Source: Micromonospora fulviviridis
Lineage (GTDB): Bacteria; Actinomycetota; Actinomycetes; Mycobacteriales; Micromonosporaceae
Direction: 5' to 3'
Assembly (NCBI RefSeq): GCF_014648395.1
Contig: NZ_BMRA01000006.1
Span: forward strand, 283,100 to 347,099
DNA: 64,000 nt
The position numbers were made by a program, and so were the translations under genes. The notes under the pieces are model-generated. The model saw only the letters and a program-made list of their open reading frames with translations. It had not been told where the DNA came from and did not search any database. Positions 56,935 to 64,000 of the stretch are shown in pieces (the stretch's first letter is position 1; each line of letters opens with the position of its first letter).

Positions 56935-57936
56935 TCAGGTGGCGCCGGTCGAGGCGCGGACGGTGAAGGTGGTGGGGATGACGGTCGGGGTGTCGGGCAG
57001 CGGCGTGCCGGCGAGGTGGGCGATGAGGGTACGGGCGGCGGCCGTCCCCATCTCCCGCAACGGCTGGCGTACCGAGCTCAGCGGTGGGTGGGTGTGCCCG
57101 GCCAGCGGCAGGTCGTCGAAGCCGACCACCGCCACGTCGTCCGGGACCCGCCGGCCGGCGTCCCGCAGCGCCTGGAGCGCCCCGGCGGCGGAGAGGTCGT
57201 TGTGGGCGAAGACGGCGTCGAACGGCACGCCGTCGGCGAGCAGTCGCTCCACCGCGGCCCGCCCGCACTCGAAGGTGAAGTCACCCTCCACGACGAGGGC
57301 GGGATCGATGGGCAGGCCGGCGTCGGCGTAGCCGTCCGCGAAGCCGGCGAGCCGTTCCCGGGTGCAGCCGAAGCGGCTCAGGCCGGTGACGACCAGCGGC
57401 CGTTTCCGCCCGTGCGCCAGCAGGTGCGCCGCGGCGGCCCGCGCGCCGGACTCGTTGGTGGTGCGGACCGACGGGAAGCCCGGCTGGTGGCCGCGGTCGT
57501 CGATGAGGATGACCGGAAGGCCGCGCTCGTGCAGCTCGGTGATGTAGTCGAGGGTGCCCTCCGGCTCGACCACGAGCAGGCCGTCGAAGGACTTCGCGGA
57601 GACCTGGGAGGCGAACCGCCGCATCGACTCGTCGCCGTGGGTGCAGGTGAACAGCAGCATGCCGTACCCCTCGGCCTCGACCAGGTCGGCGACGCCCTGG
57701 AGCACCTCGCCCATCCACGGCCAGGTCAGGGCGGGCACCAGCATCCCGACCACCCGGGTACGCCCGCGGGCCAGCCCGACCGCGCGGGCGCTCGGCACGT
57801 AGCCGAGGGCGTTGATGACGGCGCGGACCCGGTCGGCCGTGCGGACGTGCACCTCGCCCTTGCCGTTGAGCACCCGGGAGACCGTCGTCTTGCTCACGCC
57901 GGCCCGGGTGGCGACGTCGGCGATGGTGATCGGCAC
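56935..57936 (-). CDS. LacI-family transcriptional regulator
   Basis: This 333-residue repressor has the LacI headpiece (MPITIADVATRAGVSKTTVS, about 1-60, with hinge helix VPSARAVGLARG) and a periplasmic-binding-like core for a sugar ligand (about 65-333; VVMDDL-like segments such as VAVVGFDDLPLAGHTHPP). Encoded first in the block, it probably represses the transporter/GH1 genes and itself until an oligosaccharide is present. GTG 57936 is the start. Confidence 0.93.
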   Translation of the reverse strand: MPITIADVATRAGVSKTTVSRVLNGKGEVHVRTADRVRAVINALGYVPSARAVGLARGRTRVVGMLVPALTWPWMGEVLQGVADLVEAEGYGMLLFTCTHGDESMRRFASQVSAKSFDGLLVVEPEGTLDYITELHERGLPVILIDDRGHQPGFPSVRTTNESGARAAAAHLLAHGRKRPLVVTGLSRFGCTRERLAGFADGYADAGLPIDPALVVEGDFTFECGRAAVERLLADGVPFDAVFAHNDLSAAGALQALRDAGRRVPDDVAVVGFDDLPLAGHTHPPLSSVRQPLREMGTAAARTLIAHLAGTPLPDTPTVIPTTFTVRASTGAT

Positions 57937-57974
57937 GTGACGCTCCCGGGTCGAAGGGGTGAGGCGGGCGTTTC

Positions 57975-57998
57975 GGAACCGGTTGCGGAAGCGGTTCC
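57975..57998. promoter_or_regulatory. Two abutting LacI-type operator palindromes
   Basis: GGAACCGGTTGC (57975-57986) and GGAAGCGGTTCC (57987-57998) are near-palindromic 12-mers with the central CG typical of LacI sites. They stand in tandem with no spacer, 39 bases upstream of the LacI GTG. Likely autoregulatory operators. I did not see the same sequence immediately upstream of the binding-protein gene. Confidence 0.65.
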
Positions 57999-58071
57999 GT
58001 CGCAGTCAACCGAAGTGGCGCCGGTCACGTCAATAACGGGCAGGTAACGAAACATGGCTAAGTTCGAAACC

Positions 58072-58085
58072 TGAAAAAAGTGCCC
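58072..58085. repeat. 14-bp repeat TGAAAAAAGTGCCC, copy 2
   Basis: Second exact copy of the 14-mer at 49292, in the same orientation, 8.8 kb away. It lies upstream of the LacI gene and just before the intact HAD gene. Unlike copy 1, no strong hairpin abuts it; a 10-bp stem (ATCGACGCTG) is about 25 bases away. Confidence 0.6.
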
Positions 58086-58175
58086 CTGGACAGCGCCGCC
58101 GATCGACGCTGTGGGCAGCGTCGATGCGCGGAAACCGGCTCGCCCGCGGGTCGGGGCGGCACCTACCGTGGGCCG

Positions 58176-58682
58176 ATGATCGAACCGCCGCCGGTGTGGC
58201 TGCTGGACGTGGACGGCGTGCTCAACGTGTCCCGACCCGGCTGGGGAGCGCCGCCCCGGCGCAGCCAGGTCTGGGCCGACTCCGAGGCGGTCTCCTACCA
58301 GGTGCGCTGGGCGCCGGCCCTGGTGGCGCGGATCCGCGCCCTGCACGGCTGCGGGGCGGTCGAGGTGCGCTGGTGCACCACCTGGTGCCCGGACGCCGAA
58401 CGGCTGGAGCGGCTGTGGGGCCTCCCACCGCTGGTCCGGTCGCTCGACGCCGACCCCATGCCGCGCGGGTCCGCGTGCTGGCCGCTGAAGCGGGCCGCCG
58501 CGCGGGCCGTCGTCGCCGCCGGGCGGCGCCTGATCTGGACCGACGACGAGGCGCTGCCCACTGCCGGCCCGGATCGGGACGCGCTGACCGCCGACGGGCG
58601 GGCGCTGCTGATCGCCCCCCGCCCGTCGCGTGGCCTGCAGCCGGCCGACCTGGACCGGATCGCCGCCTTCGCCGCCCGCTGA
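58176..58682 (+). CDS. HAD-like hydrolase domain protein
   Basis: This 168-residue protein has motif I LLDVDGVLNVSRPGWG, motif II-like WCTTWCPDAERLERLWG and motif III-IV WTDDEALPTAGPDRDAL, consistent with a small HAD-superfamily phosphatase. Substrate unknown. The ATG at 58176 gives the family N-terminus. It is an intact relative of the decayed gene at 44171 and is convergent with the FkbM-type methyltransferase (17-base gap). Confidence 0.8.
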   Translation: MIEPPPVWLLDVDGVLNVSRPGWGAPPRRSQVWADSEAVSYQVRWAPALVARIRALHGCGAVEVRWCTTWCPDAERLERLWGLPPLVRSLDADPMPRGSACWPLKRAAARAVVAAGRRLIWTDDEALPTAGPDRDALTADGRALLIAPRPSRGLQPADLDRIAAFAAR

Positions 58683-58699
58683 CGTCCGCGCGGGGAGGG

Positions 58700-59461
58700 T
58701 CAGGCCGGCCGGGTGCGGGCGTAGACGTCGCCCGAGTTGGTCTCGTACGGCAGGGCCCGCAGGTACGCCGCCACCTCGCCCGCCGGCCGCCACCCGGGCA
58801 GGGCGAACGCCATCTCGTCGCCGAGCGCGACGGTGAACCCGGTGAAGCCCAGCGCGGTGAGCCGGTCCAGGCAGCGCGCGGCCAGGTCGCGTTCGATGGT
58901 GGTGAACTCGAACGACAGTGCCGGCAGTGGCCGGCTCAGCCCGGCCAGTACGGCGTCCTCGAAGCCCTCCACGTCGATCTTCACGAAGGCCGGCACGCCG
59001 TGCGCGGCGATCAGGGTGTCCAGCGTCGTGCCGGCCACCTCGATCTCGGCGTCCCAGGTCTCGTGCGCCCAGCCGCCGGCGCCGTGGGCGGCCGCCAGGA
59101 ACCCGGCCGACGCGGTCGAGATCGTCGGGTTGGCCGAGTTCACGTGCAGCCGCACCGGCCCGGTACGCGCCCCGCACGCCGCCTCCACCACGGTCACCCG
59201 GTCGTCGCCGGCGTAGAGGGCGCGCAGGGCCCGGGTGCAGAGCGGCTGCGGCTCGACGGCCACCACGCGGGCGCCCAGCCGCCGGAAGCTGCCGAGCCGG
59301 TCGCCCACGTGCGCGCCCACGTCGAAGACCAGGTCACCGGGGCGGACCAGGGGGGCGTAGAACGCGTCCATCGCCGCCTCGCGGGCCGGGTCGCCGTAGT
59401 ACGCCTCCAGGGAGCGGCGCAGGCCCGACATGGTGGGGTCTGCCTTGAGTGCCTGGATCAC
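58700..59461 (-). CDS. FkbM-family methyltransferase
   Basis: This 253-residue SAM-dependent O-methyltransferase has motif I LVFDVGAHVGDRLGSFRRLG, acidic strand VVAVEPQPLCTRAL and the FkbM motif FVKIDVEGFEDAVLAGL. Family members methylate hydroxyls of sugars, polyketides or cell-surface glycans. GTG 59461 keeps the conserved ALKADPTMSGLRRSLEAYYG segment; ATG 59431 is the alternative. No clear acceptor pathway is adjacent. Confidence 0.86.
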   Translation of the reverse strand: MIQALKADPTMSGLRRSLEAYYGDPAREAAMDAFYAPLVRPGDLVFDVGAHVGDRLGSFRRLGARVVAVEPQPLCTRALRALYAGDDRVTVVEAACGARTGPVRLHVNSANPTISTASAGFLAAAHGAGGWAHETWDAEIEVAGTTLDTLIAAHGVPAFVKIDVEGFEDAVLAGLSRPLPALSFEFTTIERDLAARCLDRLTALGFTGFTVALGDEMAFALPGWRPAGEVAAYLRALPYETNSGDVYARTRPA

Positions 59462-59631
59462 CCCGCTATGACCGCCCACCACTCCGACCGTAGCCGCGCC
59501 GACCCTTTCGTGAGCCCCTTTCGGGTGACCCGCCCCAGGCCCCTCAACCCAGCCTCCTAGGACGCCGTAGGGGGAGTGCGGTGGCCCATGACGTCCTGGT
59601 CTGATGTCCGCAGAAAAAATTCGTGGTGGGA

Positions 59632-59658
59632 TGTCGAGAACCCGGACGGGGCTCCGTC
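59632..59658 (+). promoter_or_regulatory. ECF42-type promoter for the DGPF/YciI gene
   Basis: TGTCGA (59632-59637) and CGTC (59655-59658) are separated by 17 bases. From memory, ECF42 sigma factors recognise TGTCGA at -35 and CG(A/T)C at -10 upstream of their DGPF partner genes. The motif is 49 bases upstream of ATG 59708 and 460 bases upstream of the sigma gene, so it would drive both genes. Confidence 0.75.
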
Positions 59659-59707
59659 CCCGCAGCGAACACGGCGACGACGGCCGTACCGCACCGAGGA
59701 GAACACC

Positions 59708-60112
59708 ATGAAGTACCTGCTGCTCAAGCACTACCGGGGCGCCCCGGCGGCGGTCAACGACGTACCCATGGACCAGTGGACGCCGGAGGAGGTCTCGGCC
59801 CACGTGGGGTACATGCAGGACTTCGCCGCCCGGCTCGAAGGCACCGGCGAGTTCGTCGACGGTCAGGCGCTCTCCCCGGAGGGCACGTTCGTCCGCTACG
59901 ACGGCGAGGGGCGGCCGCCGGTCACCGACGGCCCGTTCGCGGAGACCAAGGACCTGATCGCCGGCTGGATGGTGATCGACGTGGACAGCTACGAGCGGGC
60001 CATCGAGCTGGCCGGCGAGCTGTCCGCGGCACCGGGCGCGGGTGGGAAGCCGATCCACGAGTGGCTCGAGGTGCGGCCGTTCCTGACCGAGCCCCCGACC
60101 ATCACGGAGTGA
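59708..60112 (+). CDS. YciI/DGPF-domain protein, ECF42 partner
   Basis: This 134-residue protein has the YCII-related fold: MKYLLLKHYRGAPAAVNDVP, the DGPF motif (VTDGPFAETKDLIAGWMVID) and a C-terminal strand (GKPIHEWLEVRPF). DGPF proteins are encoded next to ECF42 sigma factors and are their regulon members; biochemical role unknown. GAGGAGAAC is at good spacing to ATG 59708. The sigma gene follows 6 bases later. Confidence 0.92.
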   Translation: MKYLLLKHYRGAPAAVNDVPMDQWTPEEVSAHVGYMQDFAARLEGTGEFVDGQALSPEGTFVRYDGEGRPPVTDGPFAETKDLIAGWMVIDVDSYERAIELAGELSAAPGAGGKPIHEWLEVRPFLTEPPTITE

Positions 60113-60118
60113 CGCACG

Positions 60119-61264
60119 GTGGACGAGGCCCTGTTGCGGACCCTCACTCCCACCGTGATCGGGATCCTCGTCCGCCGCGGAGCTGACTTCGCGGCGGCCG
60201 AGGATGCCGTCCAGGACGCCCTGGTCGAGGCCGTGCGCGGGTGGTCGGACGACCCGCCGCGGGATCCGAAGGGCTGGCTGGTCACGGTGGCCTGGCGCAA
60301 GTTCCTCGACGCGGTCCGCGCCGATGCCTCCCGACGGCACCGCGAGGTACGCGTCGACGCCGAGCCGGTGCCCGGCCCCGCCGAGGCGGTGGACGACACC
60401 CTCCAGCTCTACTTCCTGTGTGCCCACCCGTCCCTGACACCGGCGTCGGCCGTCGCGCTCACGCTGCGCGCGGTCGGCGGCCTGACCACGCGCCAGATCG
60501 CGCAGGCCTACCTCGTGCCGGAGGCGACCATGGCCCAGCGGATCAGCCGGGCGAAGCGGACCGTCTCGGGTGTCCGGTTCCACCAGCCCGGTGACGTCGC
60601 CACGGTGCTGCGCGTGCTCTACCTGGTCTTCAACGAGGGCTACTCCGGCGACGTCGACCTCGCCGGTGAGGCGATCCGGCTCACCCGCCAGCTGGCGGCC
60701 AGGATCGACCACGAGGAGGTCGCGGGGCTGCTCGCGCTCATGCTGCTCCACCATGCACGGCGTGCGGCACGCACCGGCCCCGACGGCCGGCTCGTGCCGC
60801 TGGCCGAGCAGGACCGCAGCCGGTGGGACACCCGCCTGATCGCCGAGGGCGTCGACGTGCTCCAGCGGGCCCTCGCCCGTGACCGGCTGGGCGAGTTCCA
60901 GGCCCAGGCCGCCGTCGCGGCGCTGCACGCCGACGCCCGGACGACCGAGGAGACCGACTGGGTGCAGATCGTCGAGTGGTACGACGAGCTGGTGCGCCTC
61001 ACCGACAGCCCGGTGGCCCGCCTCAACCGGGCCGTGGCGGTCGGCGAGGCCGACGGTCCGCGGGCGGGGCTGGCCGCCCTGGCGGGGCTCGACCCCGGCC
61101 TGCCCCGGTACGCCGCCGTCGCGGCGTACCTCAGGGAGCGTGACGGTGACCTCGTGGCCGCGGCCCGGCTCTACACCGAGGCGGCCCGGTCGGCGTCCAG
61201 CCTCGCCGAACGCGACCACCTCACCCGACAGGCCGCACGGCTCAACGCGCGACTGCGCGGCTGA
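60119..61264 (+). CDS. ECF42-type RNA polymerase sigma factor with C-terminal extension
   Basis: This 381-residue protein has sigma region 2 (FAAAEDAVQDALVEAVRGWS), region 4 with HTH LTTRQIAQAYLVPEATMAQR and a long helical C-terminal extension (about 165-381) with TPR-like pairs (SPVARLNRAVAVGEADGPRA). This layout defines the ECF42 group, where the extension is needed for activity (known of the family, from memory). GTG 60119 starts 6 bases after the DGPF gene, so the two share a transcript. Confidence 0.92.
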   Translation: MDEALLRTLTPTVIGILVRRGADFAAAEDAVQDALVEAVRGWSDDPPRDPKGWLVTVAWRKFLDAVRADASRRHREVRVDAEPVPGPAEAVDDTLQLYFLCAHPSLTPASAVALTLRAVGGLTTRQIAQAYLVPEATMAQRISRAKRTVSGVRFHQPGDVATVLRVLYLVFNEGYSGDVDLAGEAIRLTRQLAARIDHEEVAGLLALMLLHHARRAARTGPDGRLVPLAEQDRSRWDTRLIAEGVDVLQRALARDRLGEFQAQAAVAALHADARTTEETDWVQIVEWYDELVRLTDSPVARLNRAVAVGEADGPRAGLAALAGLDPGLPRYAAVAAYLRERDGDLVAAARLYTEAARSASSLAERDHLTRQAARLNARLRG

Positions 61265-61303
61265 GCGGCCACCGTGCGACTGCCACGCGTGGGCCGGTCG
61301 GAC

Positions 61304-61684
61304 TCACGGCGTCTCGACGACCTCCTGACCGAGGGGCCAGAGTGCGGCGGGGACGAGCTTGAAGTTGGCCACCCCGAACGGGATGCCGATGATCGTCACG
61401 CAGAGCGCGACGCCGGCGAGGATGTGCGACAGGGCCAGCCACCAGCCGGCCAGCAGCACCCACAACACGTTGGCCAGGCCGGAGGCGACGCCGGCGCCGG
61501 GCTTCGGGACGAGGGAGCGGCCGAACGGCCACAGCGCGTACGAGGCGAGGCGGAGCGAGGCCACCCCGAACGGAATGGTGATCACCAGCGCGAAGCAGAT
61601 CAGGGCGGCCACGCCGTAGCCCAGGGCCAGGACGAAGCCGCCGCCGAAGACGAGCCACAGCACGTTCAGCAGGAAGCGAAGCAC
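61304..61684 (-). CDS. YccF-domain membrane protein
   Basis: This 126-residue integral membrane protein is built of paired repeats: LLNVLWLVFGGGFVLALGYG and GLANVLWVLLAGWWLALSHI, each followed by a GIPFGVxNFKLVPxALWPLG-like end. This is the YccF double motif. Function in the membrane is not established. Start ATG 61684. Confidence 0.85.
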   Translation of the reverse strand: MLRFLLNVLWLVFGGGFVLALGYGVAALICFALVITIPFGVASLRLASYALWPFGRSLVPKPGAGVASGLANVLWVLLAGWWLALSHILAGVALCVTIIGIPFGVANFKLVPAALWPLGQEVVETP

Positions 61685-61712
61685 GCTCCCATGGTGGCCA
61701 CCGCCCGCAAGG

Positions 61713-62936
61713 TCACCCCGCCCGCCCGGCCCACCCGTCGCCGAGCCGGTGCCGCAGGGCGAGGTGGAGCTCCAGCCGCCGGTCGGGGTCGTCGAGGGCC
61801 GCCCCGAACAGCTCCCGCAGCCGGCGCATGCGGTAGCGAACGGTCTGCGGGTGGGTGTGCAGGTCCTCGGCCACGGCGACCACCTGTCCCTGCCGGCGCA
61901 GCCAGCCGTGCAGCGTCTCGGCCAGGGCCCGGCGGGCGGCGGGCCGCAGGCCGGCCAGCGGGGCGAGGCAGGCGTCGGCGAGGTGGTCGGCCAGCCCCGG
62001 CTCCCAGCGCAGCAGCAGGGTGAGCAGGTGGTCGTCGCCGGCGACGGGGTCGGCCGGCAGCACGCCGTCGCGGCGCAGCGCCAGGGCGCGTCCGGAGATC
62101 CGGTACGACAGCCGGGCCCGGCCCAGCGCCACGCTCGGCCCGAGCGCCGCCCGCCGACCGGCGAGGGCCTGCCGGCCCCGGTCGAGCCGACCCGGGGTGC
62201 CCGGGTCGGGCAGCACGATCCGTACCGCGTCGTCGATGACCGTGGCGATCGCGCCGCCGCCGATGGTGCGGCCCAGGTGTTCGGCGTCGTCGCCGTCGAC
62301 GCTGAGCACGGCGACCGTCCGGGGCAGCGGCCAGCGGGCCGCGTCGGCGGCGGCGCGCAGCGCGGCCTCGGCCGGCGGTTCCGGCTGGACGAGCAGGGTG
62401 ATCAGCCGCCGCCGGGTGGTGGCCCAGTCCCGCGCGGCGTCGCGCTGCTCGTCCAGGTAGCCCTCGGCGGCGGCGCCGGCGAGGGCGTCGACGTAGCCGA
62501 AGAGCGCGCCGGCGACCACGTACAGGTCGGCCGGGGCGGGGCCGGCGGGCGTGGTGTGCGCGACGAGGAACGCCCAGATCTCCCGGCCGCCGAGGGTGAG
62601 CACGGCGCGCAGGGCGTCAACGCGGTGCCCCTCCCGGTACTCGGTGCGACCCAGCGCGTGGAAGACCGCCCGGGTGGCGGTCAGGTCGCGGGCCGGCTCG
62701 GCGACCGCGTCGACGAAGGCGTCCACGGCGGTCCGCACGCCGAGGGCCAGCCCGCGCCCCTGGCCGCCGGTGAGCGAGCGGCCCTGCGCCCGCATGGCGG
62801 CGCGCACGGTCTCCAGGATCCGCCCGTGCAGCGGGGCGCGCAGGCCGCGCAGCTGTTCGCCGACCGCCGGCGCGAGGTGGGCCAGGCCGGGCTCGATGTC
62901 GAGCAGCGTGTCGGCCAACGTCGGCTCCTTTGTCAT
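61713..62936 (-). CDS. PucR-family helix-turn-helix regulator
   Basis: This 407-residue protein has a variable N-terminal sensor half (about 1-220) and the PucR C-terminal HTH_30 region (LAETLHGWLRRQGQVVAVAE then LHTHPQTVRYRMRRLRELFG). In the known PucR group this activates catabolic genes. It is divergent from the FAD-dependent dehydrogenase with 77 bases between, so that gene is its likely target. ATG 62936 is the start. Confidence 0.87.
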   Translation of the reverse strand: MTKEPTLADTLLDIEPGLAHLAPAVGEQLRGLRAPLHGRILETVRAAMRAQGRSLTGGQGRGLALGVRTAVDAFVDAVAEPARDLTATRAVFHALGRTEYREGHRVDALRAVLTLGGREIWAFLVAHTTPAGPAPADLYVVAGALFGYVDALAGAAAEGYLDEQRDAARDWATTRRRLITLLVQPEPPAEAALRAAADAARWPLPRTVAVLSVDGDDAEHLGRTIGGGAIATVIDDAVRIVLPDPGTPGRLDRGRQALAGRRAALGPSVALGRARLSYRISGRALALRRDGVLPADPVAGDDHLLTLLLRWEPGLADHLADACLAPLAGLRPAARRALAETLHGWLRRQGQVVAVAEDLHTHPQTVRYRMRRLRELFGAALDDPDRRLELHLALRHRLGDGWAGRAG

Positions 62937-63013
62937 TCCGGTGACAAATGCGGTGGCGGATCTCGCACGCCTCGACCAAGGATTTTGGCATCCGGCTACG
63001 TACGGTCGGTGCC

Positions 63014-64000
63014 GTGGATACCGATGTGATCGTGATCGGGGCCGGCCTGGCCGGGTTGGTCGCCGCCGCCGAGGCCGCCGACGCGGGTCGCCGGGTGCTG
63101 CTGCTGGACCAGGAGCCGGAGCAGAACCTCGGCGGGCAGGCGTGGTGGTCGTTCGGCGGGCTGTTCCTGGTCGACTCACCGGAGCAGCGGCGGATGGGCA
63201 TCCGGGACTCGGTGGAGCTGGCCTGGCAGGACTGGACCGGCAGCGCCGCCTTCGACCGTCCCGAGGACCACTGGCCGCGCCGGTGGGCGGAGGCGTACGT
63301 GCACTTCGCGGCCGGGGAGAAGCGGGCCTGGCTGCGGGGCATGGGGCACCGGGTCTTCCCGGTGGTGAGCTGGGCCGAGCGGGGCGGGGGAGCGGCGCAC
63401 GGGCACGGCAACTCGGTGCCGCGCTTCCACGTCACCTGGGGCACCGGCCCCGGCGTGGTCGAGCCGTTCGCGCGGCGGGTCCGCGCCGCCGCCGAGCAGG
63501 GTCGGATCCGGCTGCTGTTCCGGCACCGGGTCGACGAGCTGGTCACCAGCGGCGGCGCCGTCACCGGAGTGCGGGGCGCGGTGCTCGCCCCGGACGACGC
63601 CCCGCGCGGCCGACCCACCTCCCGGACCGTCGTCGGCGACTTCGCGTACGGGGCGCAGGCCGTGATCGTCACCTCGGGCGGGATCGGCGGCGACCACGAC
63701 CTGGTCCGCCGGGCGTGGCCGGCGCGGCTCGGCACCCCGCCGGCCCGGATGGTCACCGGGGTTCCCGCGTACGTCGACGGGCGCATGCTGGCCGTCACCG
63801 AGACGGCCGGCGGCCAGGTGATCAACCCGGACCGGATGTGGCACTACACCGAGGGGCTGCGCAACTGGGACCCGGTCTGGCCGGGGCACGGCATCCGCAT
63901 CCTGCCCGGACCGTCGTCGCTCTGGCTGGACGCGACCGGCGAGCGGCTGCCCGCGCCCCTCTTCCCCGGCTTCGACACCCTGGCCACGCTGCGCCACCTG
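63014..64000 (+). CDS. FAD-binding dehydrogenase (3-ketosteroid dehydrogenase/fumarate reductase type), 5' part
   Basis: The window ends inside this gene; 329 residues are visible from GTG 63014. The Rossmann FAD-binding start is VDTDVIVIGAGLAGLVAAAE, followed by the E/D-rich end of the second strand (LLLDQEPEQNLGGQAWWSFG). Residues around 130-160 (WGTGPGVVEPFARRVRAAAE) and 210-220 (VIVTSGGIGGDHDLV) match the fumarate-reductase/KsdD flavoprotein family. Such enzymes dehydrogenate ketosteroids or reduce fumarate-like substrates. The start is 77 bases from the PucR gene. Confidence 0.85.
   Translation, partial: MDTDVIVIGAGLAGLVAAAEAADAGRRVLLLDQEPEQNLGGQAWWSFGGLFLVDSPEQRRMGIRDSVELAWQDWTGSAAFDRPEDHWPRRWAEAYVHFAAGEKRAWLRGMGHRVFPVVSWAERGGGAAHGHGNSVPRFHVTWGTGPGVVEPFARRVRAAAEQGRIRLLFRHRVDELVTSGGAVTGVRGAVLAPDDAPRGRPTSRTVVGDFAYGAQAVIVTSGGIGGDHDLVRRAWPARLGTPPARMVTGVPAYVDGRMLAVTETAGGQVINPDRMWHYTEGLRNWDPVWPGHGIRILPGPSSLWLDATGERLPAPLFPGFDTLATLRHL

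Overview
The window is very GC-rich actinobacterial chromosome. Codons favour G/C at the third position, GTG and TTG starts are common, and the gene content is typical of soil actinomycetes: AfsR/SARP regulators, many ECF sigma factors, a PASTA-less Ser/Thr kinase, ROK and LacI regulators, secreted glycoside hydrolases, and mycothiol-type PIG-L and deazaflavin-dependent enzymes. A Micromonospora-like member of the Micromonosporaceae fits best, but no rRNA or other taxonomic marker is present, so this is inference. I see no tRNA, rRNA, CRISPR array, insertion sequence or prophage. The left edge cuts a PIG-L deacetylase and the right edge cuts a FAD-dependent dehydrogenase.

Layout. 0-8 kb: small housekeeping and stress genes (holin-like membrane protein, ChaB/Rho-N protein, acetyltransferase, a SigE-family sigma factor translationally overlapped by a membrane partner, a VOC protein divergent from a WYL regulator, an aldo/keto reductase divergent from a TetR regulator with two perfect operator palindromes, OsmC). 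8-11 kb: a full-length rifamycin phosphotransferase with a rifamycin-associated-element-like 19-mer about 275 bp upstream. 11-20 kb: deazaflavin-type oxidoreductase, acetyltransferase, esterase, two AlkD-like DNA repair proteins, universal stress protein, D-Ala-D-Ala carboxypeptidase, and an XRE regulator divergent from a second-type methionine aminopeptidase. 20-25.5 kb: a NarL-type two-component system divergent from a three-gene operon (AhpD-like protein, DUF6220-like membrane protein, membrane-anchored multicopper oxidase), with an 18-bp perfect palindrome between them. 26-29 kb: furA-katG. 29-39.5 kb: MFS exporter, Ser/Thr kinase, VOC, methyltransferase, then two AfsR-type regulators flanking an ECF sigma factor. 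39.5-44.5 kb: large secreted subtilase, a glycosyltransferase and a decayed HAD gene.

44.5-58 kb is a polysaccharide-utilisation region. It holds secreted chitinase (GH18) and GH30 glucanase genes around a ROK regulator, then a seven-gene minus-strand block: LacI regulator, lipoprotein solute-binding protein, four family-5 (Dpp/Opp-type) ABC subunits and an intracellular GH1 beta-glucosidase. Secreted enzymes would cut the polymer, the ABC system import oligosaccharides and GH1 hydrolyse them, under LacI control. A strong stem-loop sits between the binding-protein gene and the transporter genes.

58-64 kb: HAD protein, FkbM methyltransferase, an ECF42-type sigma factor with its DGPF/YciI partner and a matching promoter, YccF, and a PucR regulator divergent from the truncated flavoprotein. 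Many convergent gene ends are closed by long perfect GC-rich hairpins.
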